A stretch of 64,000 nt of DNA from Verrucomicrobiales bacterium (lineage in GTDB: Bacteria > Verrucomicrobiota > Verrucomicrobiia > Verrucomicrobiales > DEV007). A model generated the notes under the pieces. It made no database searches, was not told the origin of the DNA, and was given only the letters and a program-made list of their open reading frames with translations. Location: NCBI GenBank assembly GCA_016795505.1, contig JAEUHH010000090.1:1-64000 (forward strand), read 5' to 3'. The number at the start of each line of letters is the position of its first letter. Position 1 is the stretch's first letter. This document shows positions 42,410-50,947 of the stretch, piece after piece. The translations under genes and the position numbers were made by a program.

Positions 42410-43096
42410 ATGAATGGGGCGTTTTTCCAGCAGATCGAGGCCATCCTCCATACGGAGCGCATTGACGCCTACCGGCAGGACGGAGCAGCGCCCGCGCTCA
42501 CGCTCGCCCGCTACATGCTGAACATGGCCTTGAGCGAATCGCTTTATCCGACCCTCCAATTCGCCGAGATCGCGCTCCGCAACGCCGTGCACCGCGAACT
42601 CACCGCCCGCTGCGGCACCGATGCCTGGTATGACTCGCCGCTCGCACGGCTTACCTCCTGGCAGCAAGACAAGGTGGCGGAAGCGAAAGCCGCGCTTGCG
42701 AGAAACCGGAAACCGCTCACGCCGGGGCGAATCGTGGCCGAGCTGACTTTCGGATTCTGGACCGGCTTTTTCAACAACGCCCACGCCCGCACCGGTATCG
42801 GCTCCTTCCTCTCCCGCAACGCCTTTCCCCACGCCCCCACCACGGAGCAATACCAAGCCAGACTCGATCGCCGTTGGCAGGACATACGCGACCTCCGCAA
42901 CCGCGTCTTCCACCACGAACGCATTCTCCACTGGCGGGATCTGGATCACCGCCATCAAGCCATCCTCGAAATCATCGCCTGGATGTCGCCGGAATTGCAC
43001 GATTTTGCCAAGGCTCTCGACCGCTTCATTTCGATTCGAAGCGACGGCTTGAATCCGTGGGTCGCAAAACTCCAAAGCAAATGGCCCAAACCATGA
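42410..43096 (+). CDS. Abi-like (abortive infection, HEPN-type) protein
   Basis: A 228-residue all-helical protein: ILHTERIDAYRQ near the start, LYPTLQFAEIALRNAVHREL in the middle, and RDLRNRVFHHERIL around residue 165. The last contains R-N-R-V-F-H, the RxxxxH motif of HEPN ribonucleases and of the Abi_2-like family involved in phage exclusion. It stands between the first hsdM relic and an hsdM tail. Its TGA overlaps the ATG of that tail (ATGA at 43093-43096), so it is embedded in the former operon. It is the sort of gene often inserted between hsdM and hsdS. RNase activity is inferred from the motif. Confidence 0.75.
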   Translation: MNGAFFQQIEAILHTERIDAYRQDGAAPALTLARYMLNMALSESLYPTLQFAEIALRNAVHRELTARCGTDAWYDSPLARLTSWQQDKVAEAKAALARNRKPLTPGRIVAELTFGFWTGFFNNAHARTGIGSFLSRNAFPHAPTTEQYQARLDRRWQDIRDLRNRVFHHERILHWRDLDHRHQAILEIIAWMSPELHDFAKALDRFISIRSDGLNPWVAKLQSKWPKP

Positions 43097-43266
43097 AACC
43101 TCAGGTTGATCACACGGAAAAGATGCCGCAGCTCGTCGCCGAACTGCATGCGCAGTTCCCTTCACTCCTCTCCCGCTGGGAGAGGCCGGGTGAGGGTGCT
43201 TGCCTATCCGCGAAGCTGGAGCAGGCCATCAACGCAAACCTGAGGGGGCTGGGTTATGGCGGGTGA
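43093..43266 (+). pseudogene. hsdM: HsdM C-terminal tail relic carrying a REP-like hairpin
   Basis: The 57-codon frame reads EKMPQLVAELHAQF, then an in-frame insertion, then SAKLEQAINANLRGLGYGG. It parallels the end of the first hsdM relic ([15 protein letters not shown] ... [19 protein letters not shown]). The insertion contains CTCTCCC-GCT-GGGAGAG (43171-43187) followed by GCCGGGTGAGGG, a REP-like palindrome. It overlaps the hsdS frame by 11 bp at its end. This is evidence that the Abi-like gene was inserted near the hsdM 3' end and that the locus was partly duplicated. Confidence 0.75.
43171..43199. repeat. REP-like palindrome inside an hsdM tail
   Basis: CTCTCCCGCTGGGAGAG (7-bp arms) followed by GCCGGGTGAGGG; this pattern is familiar from extragenic palindromes in several bacterial phyla. 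Here it lies in frame within a former coding sequence. Confidence 0.6.
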
Positions 43267-43855
43267 AAGTTGGCAGCAGACGAAAGTGGACGAAATGATT
43301 CGTCGTGGCGTGCTCGCGCTGAACGACGGCTACCGCGTTCGCAACGTCGAGCTTGGCCCAGTAGGAATCCCGTTCGTTCGCGGCGGGGACATCGGCGACG
43401 GCGGAATCAACACCGCAGTCGAAGACCACATCCGGCCTGAGTTCCCTTACCGCGTTCAGTCGAAGCTCACCCGCCCCTTCGATGTGGCCTTCATCACGAA
43501 AGGCACTGTTGGCCGCGTTGGAATGGCTCGCCCCGGTCAGCCGCAGTCAGTCTTCGCGCCACAAGTGTGTTATTGGCGCTCGCTCGACCCCGACCAGTTG
43601 GAGCCTCGTTTCCCTTTCTACCTTCTCACCTCCGCAGAGTTTCAGGCGAACCTCGACGCCGTAAAGACGCACGGCTCGATGGCCGCCGATTATGTGAGCA
43701 TGACCGACCAGCGGGATTTCCGGCTCACGTTTCCTCCGATTCGAGAGCAAAAAGCCATCGCGGCGGTGCTTGGGGCGCTGGACGACAAGATCGAGTTGAA
43801 CCGGCCGATGAATGCGACGCTGGAGGCGATGGCGCGAGCGCTGTTCCAGAATTGA
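43256..43855 (+). pseudogene. hsdS: Type I specificity subunit HsdS, N-terminal half only
   Basis: The 199-codon frame covers one target-recognition domain and the first conserved spacer: FVRGGDIGDGGINT, TRPFDVAFITKGTVGRVGM, DYVSMTDQRDFRLTFPPIREQ, IAAVLGALDDKIELN and ATLEAMARALFQN, then TGA. Intact HsdS continues SWFVDFDPVRA; a VDFDPVRA is found just after the stop (43860 on), so a small change removed the readthrough. The second recognition domain is replaced by a low-complexity tract. A half HsdS could in principle dimerise, but with no intact HsdM here it is probably inactive. Its ATG overlaps the hsdM tail by 11 bp. Confidence 0.82.
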
Positions 43856-43859
43856 TTCG

Positions 43860-44110
43860 TGGACTTCGACCCCGTCCGCGCCATCCCTGCCGCCGTCGTC
43901 CTCTTCCTCCAGCCCGTCGTCATCCTCGTCGTCGAGCTGGAGTTCGCCGGGATCGCCGTCGCCTTCATCTTCGTCGTCGCCGTCGTCCTCATCGAGTTCT
44001 TCCTCGTCGTCCCCGCCGCCGCCGCCGCCTTCCTCCTCGTCGCCGTCGGCATCCTCGTCGAGTTCGCTCCAGTTGCCGGAGCCGCCGTATCCCCCGCCGT
44101 CGTCGAGTTC
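43860..44110. other. Low-complexity TCGTC-rich tract replacing the second half of hsdS
   Basis: About 250 bp of GTC/TCC/GCC-rich, imperfect triplet-like repeats. Read on the plus strand it gives a hydrophobic V/A/L/I/F-rich stretch; on the minus strand it gives an acidic D/E/G-rich stretch. Neither looks like a real protein. It runs into the second hsdM leader copy. Confidence 0.6.
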
Positions 44111-44253
44111 GGGGCCGGGGTGAGGGGGAGGAGCGGGTTGGCTTGGCGCGAGGGGGCGCGGATTTCGGGTTGCCCTTCGTGAGGCTGGAGGGTAAGAAGC
44201 AGGGGTTCCCACCCCGCTGAACCGCCTCTCCCGATCATGCCCCGCGTAGCCGA
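44098..44253 (+). repeat. Duplicated hsdM leader, copy 2
   Basis: The counterpart of 40930-41080: begins GTCGTCGAGTTCGGGG, ends with the identical CCCCGCTGAACCGCCTCTCC plus ATGCCCCGCGT, and is followed by another hsdM relic. Confidence 0.75.
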
Positions 44254-44542
44254 AGCCAAGATTGCCCGTGGCAAGCAGACTCGCGTTGCCAACCATGGAT
44301 TTAAAGGTGGGTTTATCCTCGCCAGCGGCAGCATGTCCTCCAACCAGTCCGGCGAAGACGACATCCGCAGCGCCCTCATCGAGGCCGACTTCGTGGACTG
44401 CATGGTCGCCCTCCCCGGCCAGCTCTTCTACAGCACGCAGATTCCCGTCTGCTTCTGGTTCACTGGGAAAAACAAAACGCTCGATTCGGAGAACGATGCC
44501 CGTTTGTTTGATGGCGAAACGGAACTCAACTTGGTAGCCTGA
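44237..44542 (+). pseudogene. hsdM: Second HsdM relic (two short segments joined)
   Basis: A 101-codon frame. [12 protein letters not shown] parallels the start of the first hsdM relic ([12 protein letters not shown]). It jumps after ~25 codons to [20 protein letters not shown] and on through [19 protein letters not shown] before ending in unrelated residues. The shared block differs from the first relic at many sites, so the two derive from different hsdM alleles rather than a recent copy. All catalytic motifs are lost. It ends 4 bp before the methyltransferase gene. Confidence 0.8.
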
Positions 44543-44546
44543 CGCC

Positions 44547-46028
44547 ATGAAGATCGCGGTAATAGAAAACTCCAGAAGTCGTCAGGAGGAACTCGGACAG
44601 TTCCTCACCGCGCCGCCTGTAGCTGACTTCATGGCGTCGATGTTTGGTCCTCTGCCGCGAACCGTGCGCCTGCTCGATGCTGGCGCCGGCGCTGGCTCAC
44701 TCACCAGCGCTTTCGTCTCCCGGTGTTGTGAAAAGCGCGACGGCGTCCGCGCCATCGAAACGACGCTCTACGAACTCGACGGTGAAATCCTCGACGCGCT
44801 GGCCGAGACGATGCGCGAGTGCGTGCACCGCTGCGCCGACGCGGGCATCCGCTTCACATTCACCATTCACTCCGCCGACTTCATCCGGGAAATGTCGGCG
44901 CGTATCGCGGGCGACTTATTCGGCACGCATCCTCCCGTCTTCGATGTCGCCATTGCTAATCCACCGTATCGCAAAATCAGCACCGACTCCGCTGAACGCC
45001 GCGCACTGCGTTCCGTCGGCGTCGAGACCAGCAACCTCTACACCGGTTTCATTGCGCTCATCCAACGCCTGCTCGTTCCCGGCGGGCAACTCGTCGGCAT
45101 CACGCCTCGGAGCTTTTGCAACGGCCCTTATTTCCGTCCGTTCCGCGAAGACTTCTTGAGCCAACTGGAACTTCGTCGCCTTCACGTCTTCGATTCCCGC
45201 CAAGCCGCATTCCGCGATGACAGCGTCTTGCAGGAGAACATCATTTTCCACGCGGTTAAGGGCCGGAACCAGCCAGACGAACTCATCATCTCCAGCAGCA
45301 GCGGCGAGCACGGTGGCGACGTCACCGAAGCCACCTTTCCATTCGCCGAAATCGTCCACCCACGCGACCCCGAGAAGTTCATCCACATCCCCTCCACGGC
45401 CAGCCATGCCACGGCCAAGGAGGCGCTAAGTGAACTCCGCCACAGCCTCGCCTCGCTAGGGGTCACCGTCTCCACCGGGCGCGTGGTGGACTTCCGCCTC
45501 AAGGACGCCCTGCGCAAGGAGCCCGAACGCGGCACCGTGCCGTTGCTCTATCCCTGCCACTTCAACGGCGGCACCGTCCACTGGCCCAAGCTCGAAGCCC
45601 GCAAGCCCAACGCTATCCTCGACAACGACGAGACGCGTCCGTGGCTTGTGCCCTCCGGCGTGTATCTGCTCACGAAGCGCTTTACGTCGAAGGAAGAGCG
45701 CCGCCGCCTCGTGGCCTGCCTCTTCGACCCGGACGAAGTCAAAGCCGAGTGGGTCGGCTTCGAGAACCACCTGAATTACTTCCACGCCAGCGGGCACGGC
45801 TTGGAGCGCACTCTGGCCGTCGGCCTCTACGCCTTCCTGAACTCCACCGTGGTTGACCAGTATTTCCGACGCTTTAGCGGCCACACACAGGTGAACGCCA
45901 CCGACCTGCGCACCCTCGCCTATCCCGACCGCGAGACGCTCCAAGCGATGGGCCGCGACATGAAGAGCCTCGACCTCTCGCAAGACGAAATCGACCAACT
46001 CGTCACAAAGCACCTTAATGCCCGCTGA
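44547..46028 (+). CDS. DNA N6-adenine methyltransferase, BsuBI/PstI type
   Basis: A 493-residue enzyme. Motif X-like EELGQFLTAPPVADFMAS is at the N-terminus, motif I is LLDAGAGAGSLTSAF, and the catalytic motif IV is VAIANPPYRKI. The order X-I-IV and the RQEELGQFLTAP opening are characteristic of M.PstI/M.BsuBI-type adenine methyltransferases, which protect CTGCAG. The C-terminal half is the target-recognition region. The downstream endonuclease gene overlaps it by 11 bp, so the two are coupled. Specificity for CTGCAG is inferred from family. This gene looks intact, unlike the type I genes around it. Confidence 0.9.
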   Translation: MKIAVIENSRSRQEELGQFLTAPPVADFMASMFGPLPRTVRLLDAGAGAGSLTSAFVSRCCEKRDGVRAIETTLYELDGEILDALAETMRECVHRCADAGIRFTFTIHSADFIREMSARIAGDLFGTHPPVFDVAIANPPYRKISTDSAERRALRSVGVETSNLYTGFIALIQRLLVPGGQLVGITPRSFCNGPYFRPFREDFLSQLELRRLHVFDSRQAAFRDDSVLQENIIFHAVKGRNQPDELIISSSSGEHGGDVTEATFPFAEIVHPRDPEKFIHIPSTASHATAKEALSELRHSLASLGVTVSTGRVVDFRLKDALRKEPERGTVPLLYPCHFNGGTVHWPKLEARKPNAILDNDETRPWLVPSGVYLLTKRFTSKEERRRLVACLFDPDEVKAEWVGFENHLNYFHASGHGLERTLAVGLYAFLNSTVVDQYFRRFSGHTQVNATDLRTLAYPDRETLQAMGRDMKSLDLSQDEIDQLVTKHLNAR

Positions 46029-47013
46029 TAAGCCCAACCGCAAAGCCGCCGCCCGGAAGAAACGCCTCGCCGAAGCCGTCGAAGCGCTCACGGCGTTGCA
46101 GTTCGGTCCGAAACAGCGGAATGAAACCGCCGCCTACACGTTGCTTGCCCTGCTCGACCTCCAGCCGGATGCCGCATGGGCCGACGCGCAGTCTCCTTTG
46201 CGTGGCATCACTCCCATCATTGACTTCGTCGCGACTGCCTACGGCAACCGCTACGCCCCCAACACCCGCGAAACCATCCGCGACGACGCGGTGAAGTTTT
46301 TCGTCGAGGAGGGACTTCTGCTGCGCAATCCCGATGATCCCAACCGCCCGACCAACAGCGGCAAGACGGTATATCAGATCGAGCCGACCGCCCTCGCGCT
46401 CTTCCGCACGTTCGGCACCCTCGAATGGACTCCCGCCTTGGCGCACTACCTCGCCAGTCGCGAAACCCTCAAGCACGAGATTGCCCGGAAGCGCGACCTC
46501 GCCCGCGTGCCCGTTACCTTGCCCGACGGTTCCCCAGTCGCGCTCTCACCCGGCGGCCAGAATCCGCTCATCAAGGCCATCATCGAACACTTCTGCCCCG
46601 CCTTCGCCCCCGGCGGCGTGGTCCTCTACATCGGCGACACCGAAAACAAGTTCGTCCATCTGGAGACCGCAGGCTTGGCCGCGCTCGGCGTCACCTTGGA
46701 TTCCGCCGCCAAGATTCCCGATGTCATCGTCCATGACACCAATCGAAACTGGCTCCTGCTCATCGAAGCCGTCACCAGCGCCGGGCCGGTGGACGGCAAG
46801 CGCCGCAAGGAACTCAAGGACCTGTTCGCCGGCTGCAAAGCCGGTCTCGTCTTCGTCACAGCCTTCGAAACCCGCCGCACCATGCAGACCTTTGTATCAC
46901 ACATCGCCTGGGAATCCGAAGTCTGGATCGCCGAAGCCCCCGACCACATGATCCATTTCAACGGCGAGCGGTTCCTTGGGCCGTATCCAGACGTGATGCC
47001 GATAGACCCATGA
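46018..47013 (+). CDS. Restriction endonuclease of the BsuBI/PstI family
   Basis: A 331-residue protein. The N-terminal half (LTALQFGPKQRNETAAYTLL, GITPIIDFVATAYGNRYAPNTRET) is the winged-helix-like recognition part. The C-terminal half is the PD-(D/E)xK-like nuclease with LYIGDTENKFVHLE, KIPDVIVHDTNRNWLLLIEA and VTSAGPVDGKRRKEL. This arrangement is diagnostic for the BsuBI/PstI family, which cuts CTGCAG. It overlaps the methyltransferase gene by 11 bp. The frame is complete and key residues are present, so the pair is probably active. A RloC-like gene follows after 42 bp. Confidence 0.9.
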   Translation: MPADKPNRKAAARKKRLAEAVEALTALQFGPKQRNETAAYTLLALLDLQPDAAWADAQSPLRGITPIIDFVATAYGNRYAPNTRETIRDDAVKFFVEEGLLLRNPDDPNRPTNSGKTVYQIEPTALALFRTFGTLEWTPALAHYLASRETLKHEIARKRDLARVPVTLPDGSPVALSPGGQNPLIKAIIEHFCPAFAPGGVVLYIGDTENKFVHLETAGLAALGVTLDSAAKIPDVIVHDTNRNWLLLIEAVTSAGPVDGKRRKELKDLFAGCKAGLVFVTAFETRRTMQTFVSHIAWESEVWIAEAPDHMIHFNGERFLGPYPDVMPIDP

Positions 47014-47055
47014 AATTGCCGAGTGGAGGGGGATGCTCCAGCAGGCGACGCAAAC

Positions 47056-49287
47056 ATGATCCAGCAAATCGACCATCTTCGTGACTTCGGCATCTACCGC
47101 AATTTTCAGGGCGGCGGCCTGCCGGCTTTCGCGAAGTGCAATCTGATTTACGGCTGGAACTACTCAGGCAAGACCACTCTATCGCGGCTGTTTCAGATTC
47201 TCGAAAAGCCCGACCGCATCGCTAGTTGGCCCAACACATCCTTCCGAATCGTCCTCGGCGATGGCTCGGCAGTGACCCACACGTCGTTGGCAACAAATCC
47301 CCCGCCCAAGACTCGCGTCTTTAACCGCGAGTTTGTCGTCGCCAACTTTGCTCATGAGCACACCGCTCCCGCAGTCTTCATTCTTGGCGCTCAAAACGTG
47401 GCACTGCGGCATCGCCTCGAATTGCTGAACCGCCGTCGGGAACGCGTGGCGCATTTGGAGGCCAGGCTTCTAGAGCGAGCGAAGCAGGCACAAGGTGAAA
47501 TCGACCAACTAGGCACAGACAAGGCTAGTGGCGCGGGCAGTCTGCTGGGAGTCCGAAACTTTCGTCGCCCCGATTTAATGCGGCGAGTCGAGGAAGTGCG
47601 GCAAAACTACGCGTCTGCCGTTCTAGCAGATGCCGAAGTGACGGCGAAGCTCGAGATTTGTCGGACGACGAGTGCTTGGTCGGTGCTGAACCCTGTTCCA
47701 ACGACGGTGCCGGATTGGATCGCAGTCTCTGCAAGCGTTGCCGCCTTGCTGGGGCAGACTGCATCAAACCGCGCGATTGAGCGCCTAAAGTCTGACCGCG
47801 ACTTGGAAACCTGGGTCCGCACTGGCATGGCGCTTCACCAAGACAAGCGAGAGTGTGAGTTTTGTGGTTCGCCAATCAGCGATACGCGGCTGGAGTTGCT
47901 GAGGGGGCACTTTTCCCAAGAGTATGAGGCCCTAGTCCGAGAACTGATCGCGAAGGTTCAAGACTGTCAGAATCTCCGGCTGGATGCGGCCCTTCCAGAT
48001 GAGCGAGATTTCGCCCCCGACCTCAAGGCTGAGTTCACAGGTTTGCGCAATCAATTCCAGAATTGGAAGGAGTGGGCCGGCCAGGTGCAGGCGAGAATGG
48101 TTGAGGCATTGAACCAGAAGAAGACGCGAATCGAAGCCGCGATTGCTTGGGAGGCCGATCTGTCGCGCGCTGCGGAAGGGCAGACGCTGTTGGATCAGGT
48201 CAATGCGCTCATCCAACGACACAACCAAGCTGCCAATGAATTGACCCAAGCAAAGGCAAACGCGAGGGCTGCGCTTGAAATGCATTTCGCGGCGGTGCTG
48301 TTCCGCGACAACGACCTGACCGGGAAGGAAGACCGCGTGGCGGTGGCTCGCCAACGTGCAACGGACGCAACGGGAGTGTTGAGCCGCGTGGCGGCTCAAA
48401 TCACAGCCGTCGAATTGCGGGTGCGCCAGCAATCCATCGGCGCAGCAAAGCTTAACGATGTGCTACGTTTTCTCCTCGCGGGAAACAACATCGAGGTTGC
48501 GGCTGTTGGCGATGGCCTGTTCGAGTTCCGTAGGGACGCCGCGCCAGCAGCAAACCTCAGTGACGGGGAGAAGACCGCCATCGCGTTCGCCTATTTCCTC
48601 ATAAGCCTCGAAGCAAACGGAGCGGTGTTGGCGGATACCATCGTATTCATTGACGACCCCATTTCCAGTCTGGACTCAAACCACATCTACGCCGTTTACG
48701 CTCTCATTGCCGAACGCCTTGCTGCCTGCCGACAAATCTTTGTTTCCACGCACAACAGCGAACTTTTCAACCTGATGAAGGATGAGTGGTTCGAGGCACG
48801 CTCGCGTTACGCGAACAACCGGGATGCCTGCGCCTACTACGTGAACAGGACGCTTGATGGCGGCGCGCAGTGGATGGCAGCCCTGGAAGACCTGCCTGCC
48901 TTGCTTCGCAAGTATAAGTCAGAATACCACTTCATTTTCGCGCAGTTGCACGCATTCGCGAACGCTCAAGCACCTTCGCTGCATGAGGCATACACCGCGC
49001 CGAACCTCCTGAGAAAATTCCTGGAGGCATACCTTGGTTTCAAGAAGCCCTGTGTGTCCAAGTGGTCGGACAAACTCGACCTGCTGTTCGCAACGCCAGA
49101 GGAACAACGTGAGATTCAGAAATTCGCGGACGATGCGTCCCATCTCCAAGGTGTGAGCCGGGCGTTGCAGCAACCGAACTTCATCACGGCCGCTCAATCG
49201 TGTGTGGGCAAGGTGATCGCTGGCCTGAATGCCCGGGACTTCGACCACTACCAATCACTTTGTAACGTCATCGGAGCGACACCTTGA
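47056..49287 (+). CDS. rloC: RloC-like ATPase / anticodon nuclease
   Basis: A 743-residue protein. The ABC-type ATPase head is split: Walker A is G33-WNYSGKT near the N-terminus; the signature ANLSDGEKTAIAFAYF, Walker B TIVFIDDPISSLDSNH and H-loop IFVSTHNS lie after residue ~490. Between them is a long coiled-coil region with a zinc hook, C267-EFC270. After the ATPase comes a nuclease-like domain with R653-KFLE657 and a histidine in DDASH696. This mirrors the PrrC triad (R-x3-E ... H). RloC cleaves tRNA anticodons on DNA damage or phage attack and usually sits in type I restriction loci, as here. The alternative GTG start at 47023 adds 11 residues. Confidence 0.8.
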   Translation: MIQQIDHLRDFGIYRNFQGGGLPAFAKCNLIYGWNYSGKTTLSRLFQILEKPDRIASWPNTSFRIVLGDGSAVTHTSLATNPPPKTRVFNREFVVANFAHEHTAPAVFILGAQNVALRHRLELLNRRRERVAHLEARLLERAKQAQGEIDQLGTDKASGAGSLLGVRNFRRPDLMRRVEEVRQNYASAVLADAEVTAKLEICRTTSAWSVLNPVPTTVPDWIAVSASVAALLGQTASNRAIERLKSDRDLETWVRTGMALHQDKRECEFCGSPISDTRLELLRGHFSQEYEALVRELIAKVQDCQNLRLDAALPDERDFAPDLKAEFTGLRNQFQNWKEWAGQVQARMVEALNQKKTRIEAAIAWEADLSRAAEGQTLLDQVNALIQRHNQAANELTQAKANARAALEMHFAAVLFRDNDLTGKEDRVAVARQRATDATGVLSRVAAQITAVELRVRQQSIGAAKLNDVLRFLLAGNNIEVAAVGDGLFEFRRDAAPAANLSDGEKTAIAFAYFLISLEANGAVLADTIVFIDDPISSLDSNHIYAVYALIAERLAACRQIFVSTHNSELFNLMKDEWFEARSRYANNRDACAYYVNRTLDGGAQWMAALEDLPALLRKYKSEYHFIFAQLHAFANAQAPSLHEAYTAPNLLRKFLEAYLGFKKPCVSKWSDKLDLLFATPEEQREIQKFADDASHLQGVSRALQQPNFITAAQSCVGKVIAGLNARDFDHYQSLCNVIGATP

Positions 49288-49344
49288 AGACATCCGACAC
49301 AGCATCGCCTGTGACATGTTGACGGTCGCAATTCAGACAATCAG

Positions 49345-49479
49345 CAGAACGACACACCCATCGAGAAGACGGACGCAAAAACGCGGGTCGTCTTCGGCGA
49401 CTACATCAGCATCTACGACATCCAGCGGGCGGTCGCCAACAAGGCGACAGTGCCGATCTATTACGAGAGCCGCATATAA
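49345..49479 (+). pseudogene. hsdR: HsdR relic (44 codons)
   Basis: The plus strand reads [19 protein letters not shown], then [17 protein letters not shown] and IYYESRI before a TAA. [40 protein letters not shown] is the hallmark helicase-domain segment of the type I restriction subunit HsdR. Only this piece survives, immediately after the RloC-like gene. It shows that the island was once a full hsdM-hsdS-rloC-hsdR type locus. Confidence 0.85.
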
Positions 49480-49629
49480 CTCCATCGCGGCCCTGCTCGA
49501 TCAGACTTCGCCCAACGGGTTGCGTCGTCTATCTCAAAAAAAACTCAAAGAGACAGGCAAATAAAATACCGATTCGTGCGGTGTCGCTCCACCGACCGGC
49601 GCAACAGGGAAGCCGCATGCTCGGAACAC

Positions 49630-50895
49630 TCACTGCCCATCCGGCCCGGACAGGCGGCCCTGGATGACCCGCAGGTGGGGCGCCACGGCGGCGAAGGCCG
49701 GATCCTGCATCCAGGCCGACACGGTCTCCAAGGTCGCCCGGTCCAGCCCCGGCGCCTGCCGCAGGCCCTCCCATTCGCTCACCAGACGGTTGCCGACGAA
49801 GGCATTCAGGTTGGGAAACACGGTGGCGAAATACTCCAGCTCGCCCGCCGGCGCCTGACCGCTCAGCAGATAATCCCGCAGGAAATCCCGCTGCGCGTCG
49901 GACCGCACATCCAGGCGGGTGAGCAACGAGGTCAGGTGCCGCGGCGCCCACTGGAGCCAGTCGGGCGTCTCCTGCAGAATGCCGATCAACGTCTCCGGCT
50001 CGCGCTGCATCAGGCGATCGAGGGCGACGAAGGCCGCCCGGTTCACCGGATGCTCGGGCACGGCGCCGCCGGGTCCCTCGATCTTCAGCACGCTGCCGAC
50101 CTGACGCCACAGATCAGCCCCGCCCAGAGCCACTGCGACATCGAAGGCTTCGAGAAATCCGGCACTCGGATTCGCGAGCCATTCCGGCCGGTCCAACATG
50201 CCGGAAAAGGCGGTCGCAATCTCGGCATCGAAGGTGCCGTCCACATTCAGCCACGCCAGATTGCGCAGGGCGATGGCGTATTCGTCGGGCCGGTTCGCGC
50301 CCGGCAGGAAGCCGCGACTGTAGTCCGACGCCAGGCCGGGATCGGTCTGGGCCAGCCAGTCGAGCAGGGCCACCCGCCAGGTCGGCGCCTCGTCGAGCAC
50401 GCCTTCGCTGCCCACCACAAAAGCCAGACCGGTCGGCGCGTCCCGGCCGCTCTGGAGAAAGGCGACGATCGCCGCCGCGGCTCCGGCGGGATCGGCGGCG
50501 TGGATGGCCTCGCGCATCCGGCGCAGGGCCTCGCGAATGTCATCCGCCGACAGACCTCCGCGCGCGATCCGGTCGAAGGCATCTTCCAGGGCCCGGGTCA
50601 GCTCCGGGTCGGCTGTCACCGGTTCCGCCGGTCCGGCGAGCTTCTTCTCCGTCCGGCTCTGTGCGGCTTCATCAGGGGAGCCGTCGGCCTCTCCGGGCGC
50701 GGCTGGCTTCGGCATTTTCGGGGCATCGGGATGGGACGCTGCGAGTAACGTGGGATCGCTCGGCGCGGGGCTCCCGCCACGGTTGGCTGATGGTCGCGGA
50801 AAGAAAAACCAGATTCCCACCAGCAGCGCGGCCGCCGTGCCCACCAGCACGAGCGTCCTGCCGATCGGGCTGGGGTGGCCGGGCGTCATCGTCAC
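49630..50895 (-). CDS. Hypothetical single-pass membrane protein
   Basis: A 421-residue protein with one N-terminal membrane helix (around residues 12-30) and a ~70-residue Pro/Ala/Ser-rich linker. A ~310-residue mostly helical extracytoplasmic domain with repeated DW/W motifs follows (AIVAFLQSGRDAPTGLAFV, WRVALLDWLAQTDPGLASDY, WLQWAPRHLTSLLTRLDV). It resembles helical-repeat scaffolds, but no family is recognisable. It lies downstream of the protease gene on the same strand (52 bp gap), so the two may be cotranscribed. Function unknown. Confidence 0.7.
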   Translation of the reverse strand: MTMTPGHPSPIGRTLVLVGTAAALLVGIWFFFPRPSANRGGSPAPSDPTLLAASHPDAPKMPKPAAPGEADGSPDEAAQSRTEKKLAGPAEPVTADPELTRALEDAFDRIARGGLSADDIREALRRMREAIHAADPAGAAAAIVAFLQSGRDAPTGLAFVVGSEGVLDEAPTWRVALLDWLAQTDPGLASDYSRGFLPGANRPDEYAIALRNLAWLNVDGTFDAEIATAFSGMLDRPEWLANPSAGFLEAFDVAVALGGADLWRQVGSVLKIEGPGGAVPEHPVNRAAFVALDRLMQREPETLIGILQETPDWLQWAPRHLTSLLTRLDVRSDAQRDFLRDYLLSGQAPAGELEYFATVFPNLNAFVGNRLVSEWEGLRQAPGLDRATLETVSAWMQDPAFAAVAPHLRVIQGRLSGPDGQ

Positions 50896-50947
50896 AGCGC
50901 GGAGCGGGAGTCAGCCTGCCGGTTGGCCGACGAAGTCCCCCGGCATT

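Noticed and set aside
43547-44548. Minus-strand frame encoding an Asp/Glu/Gly-rich protein
   Set aside because: The acidic tract is the reverse reading of the TCGTC low-complexity region and the rest is antisense to hsdS and hsdM relics.
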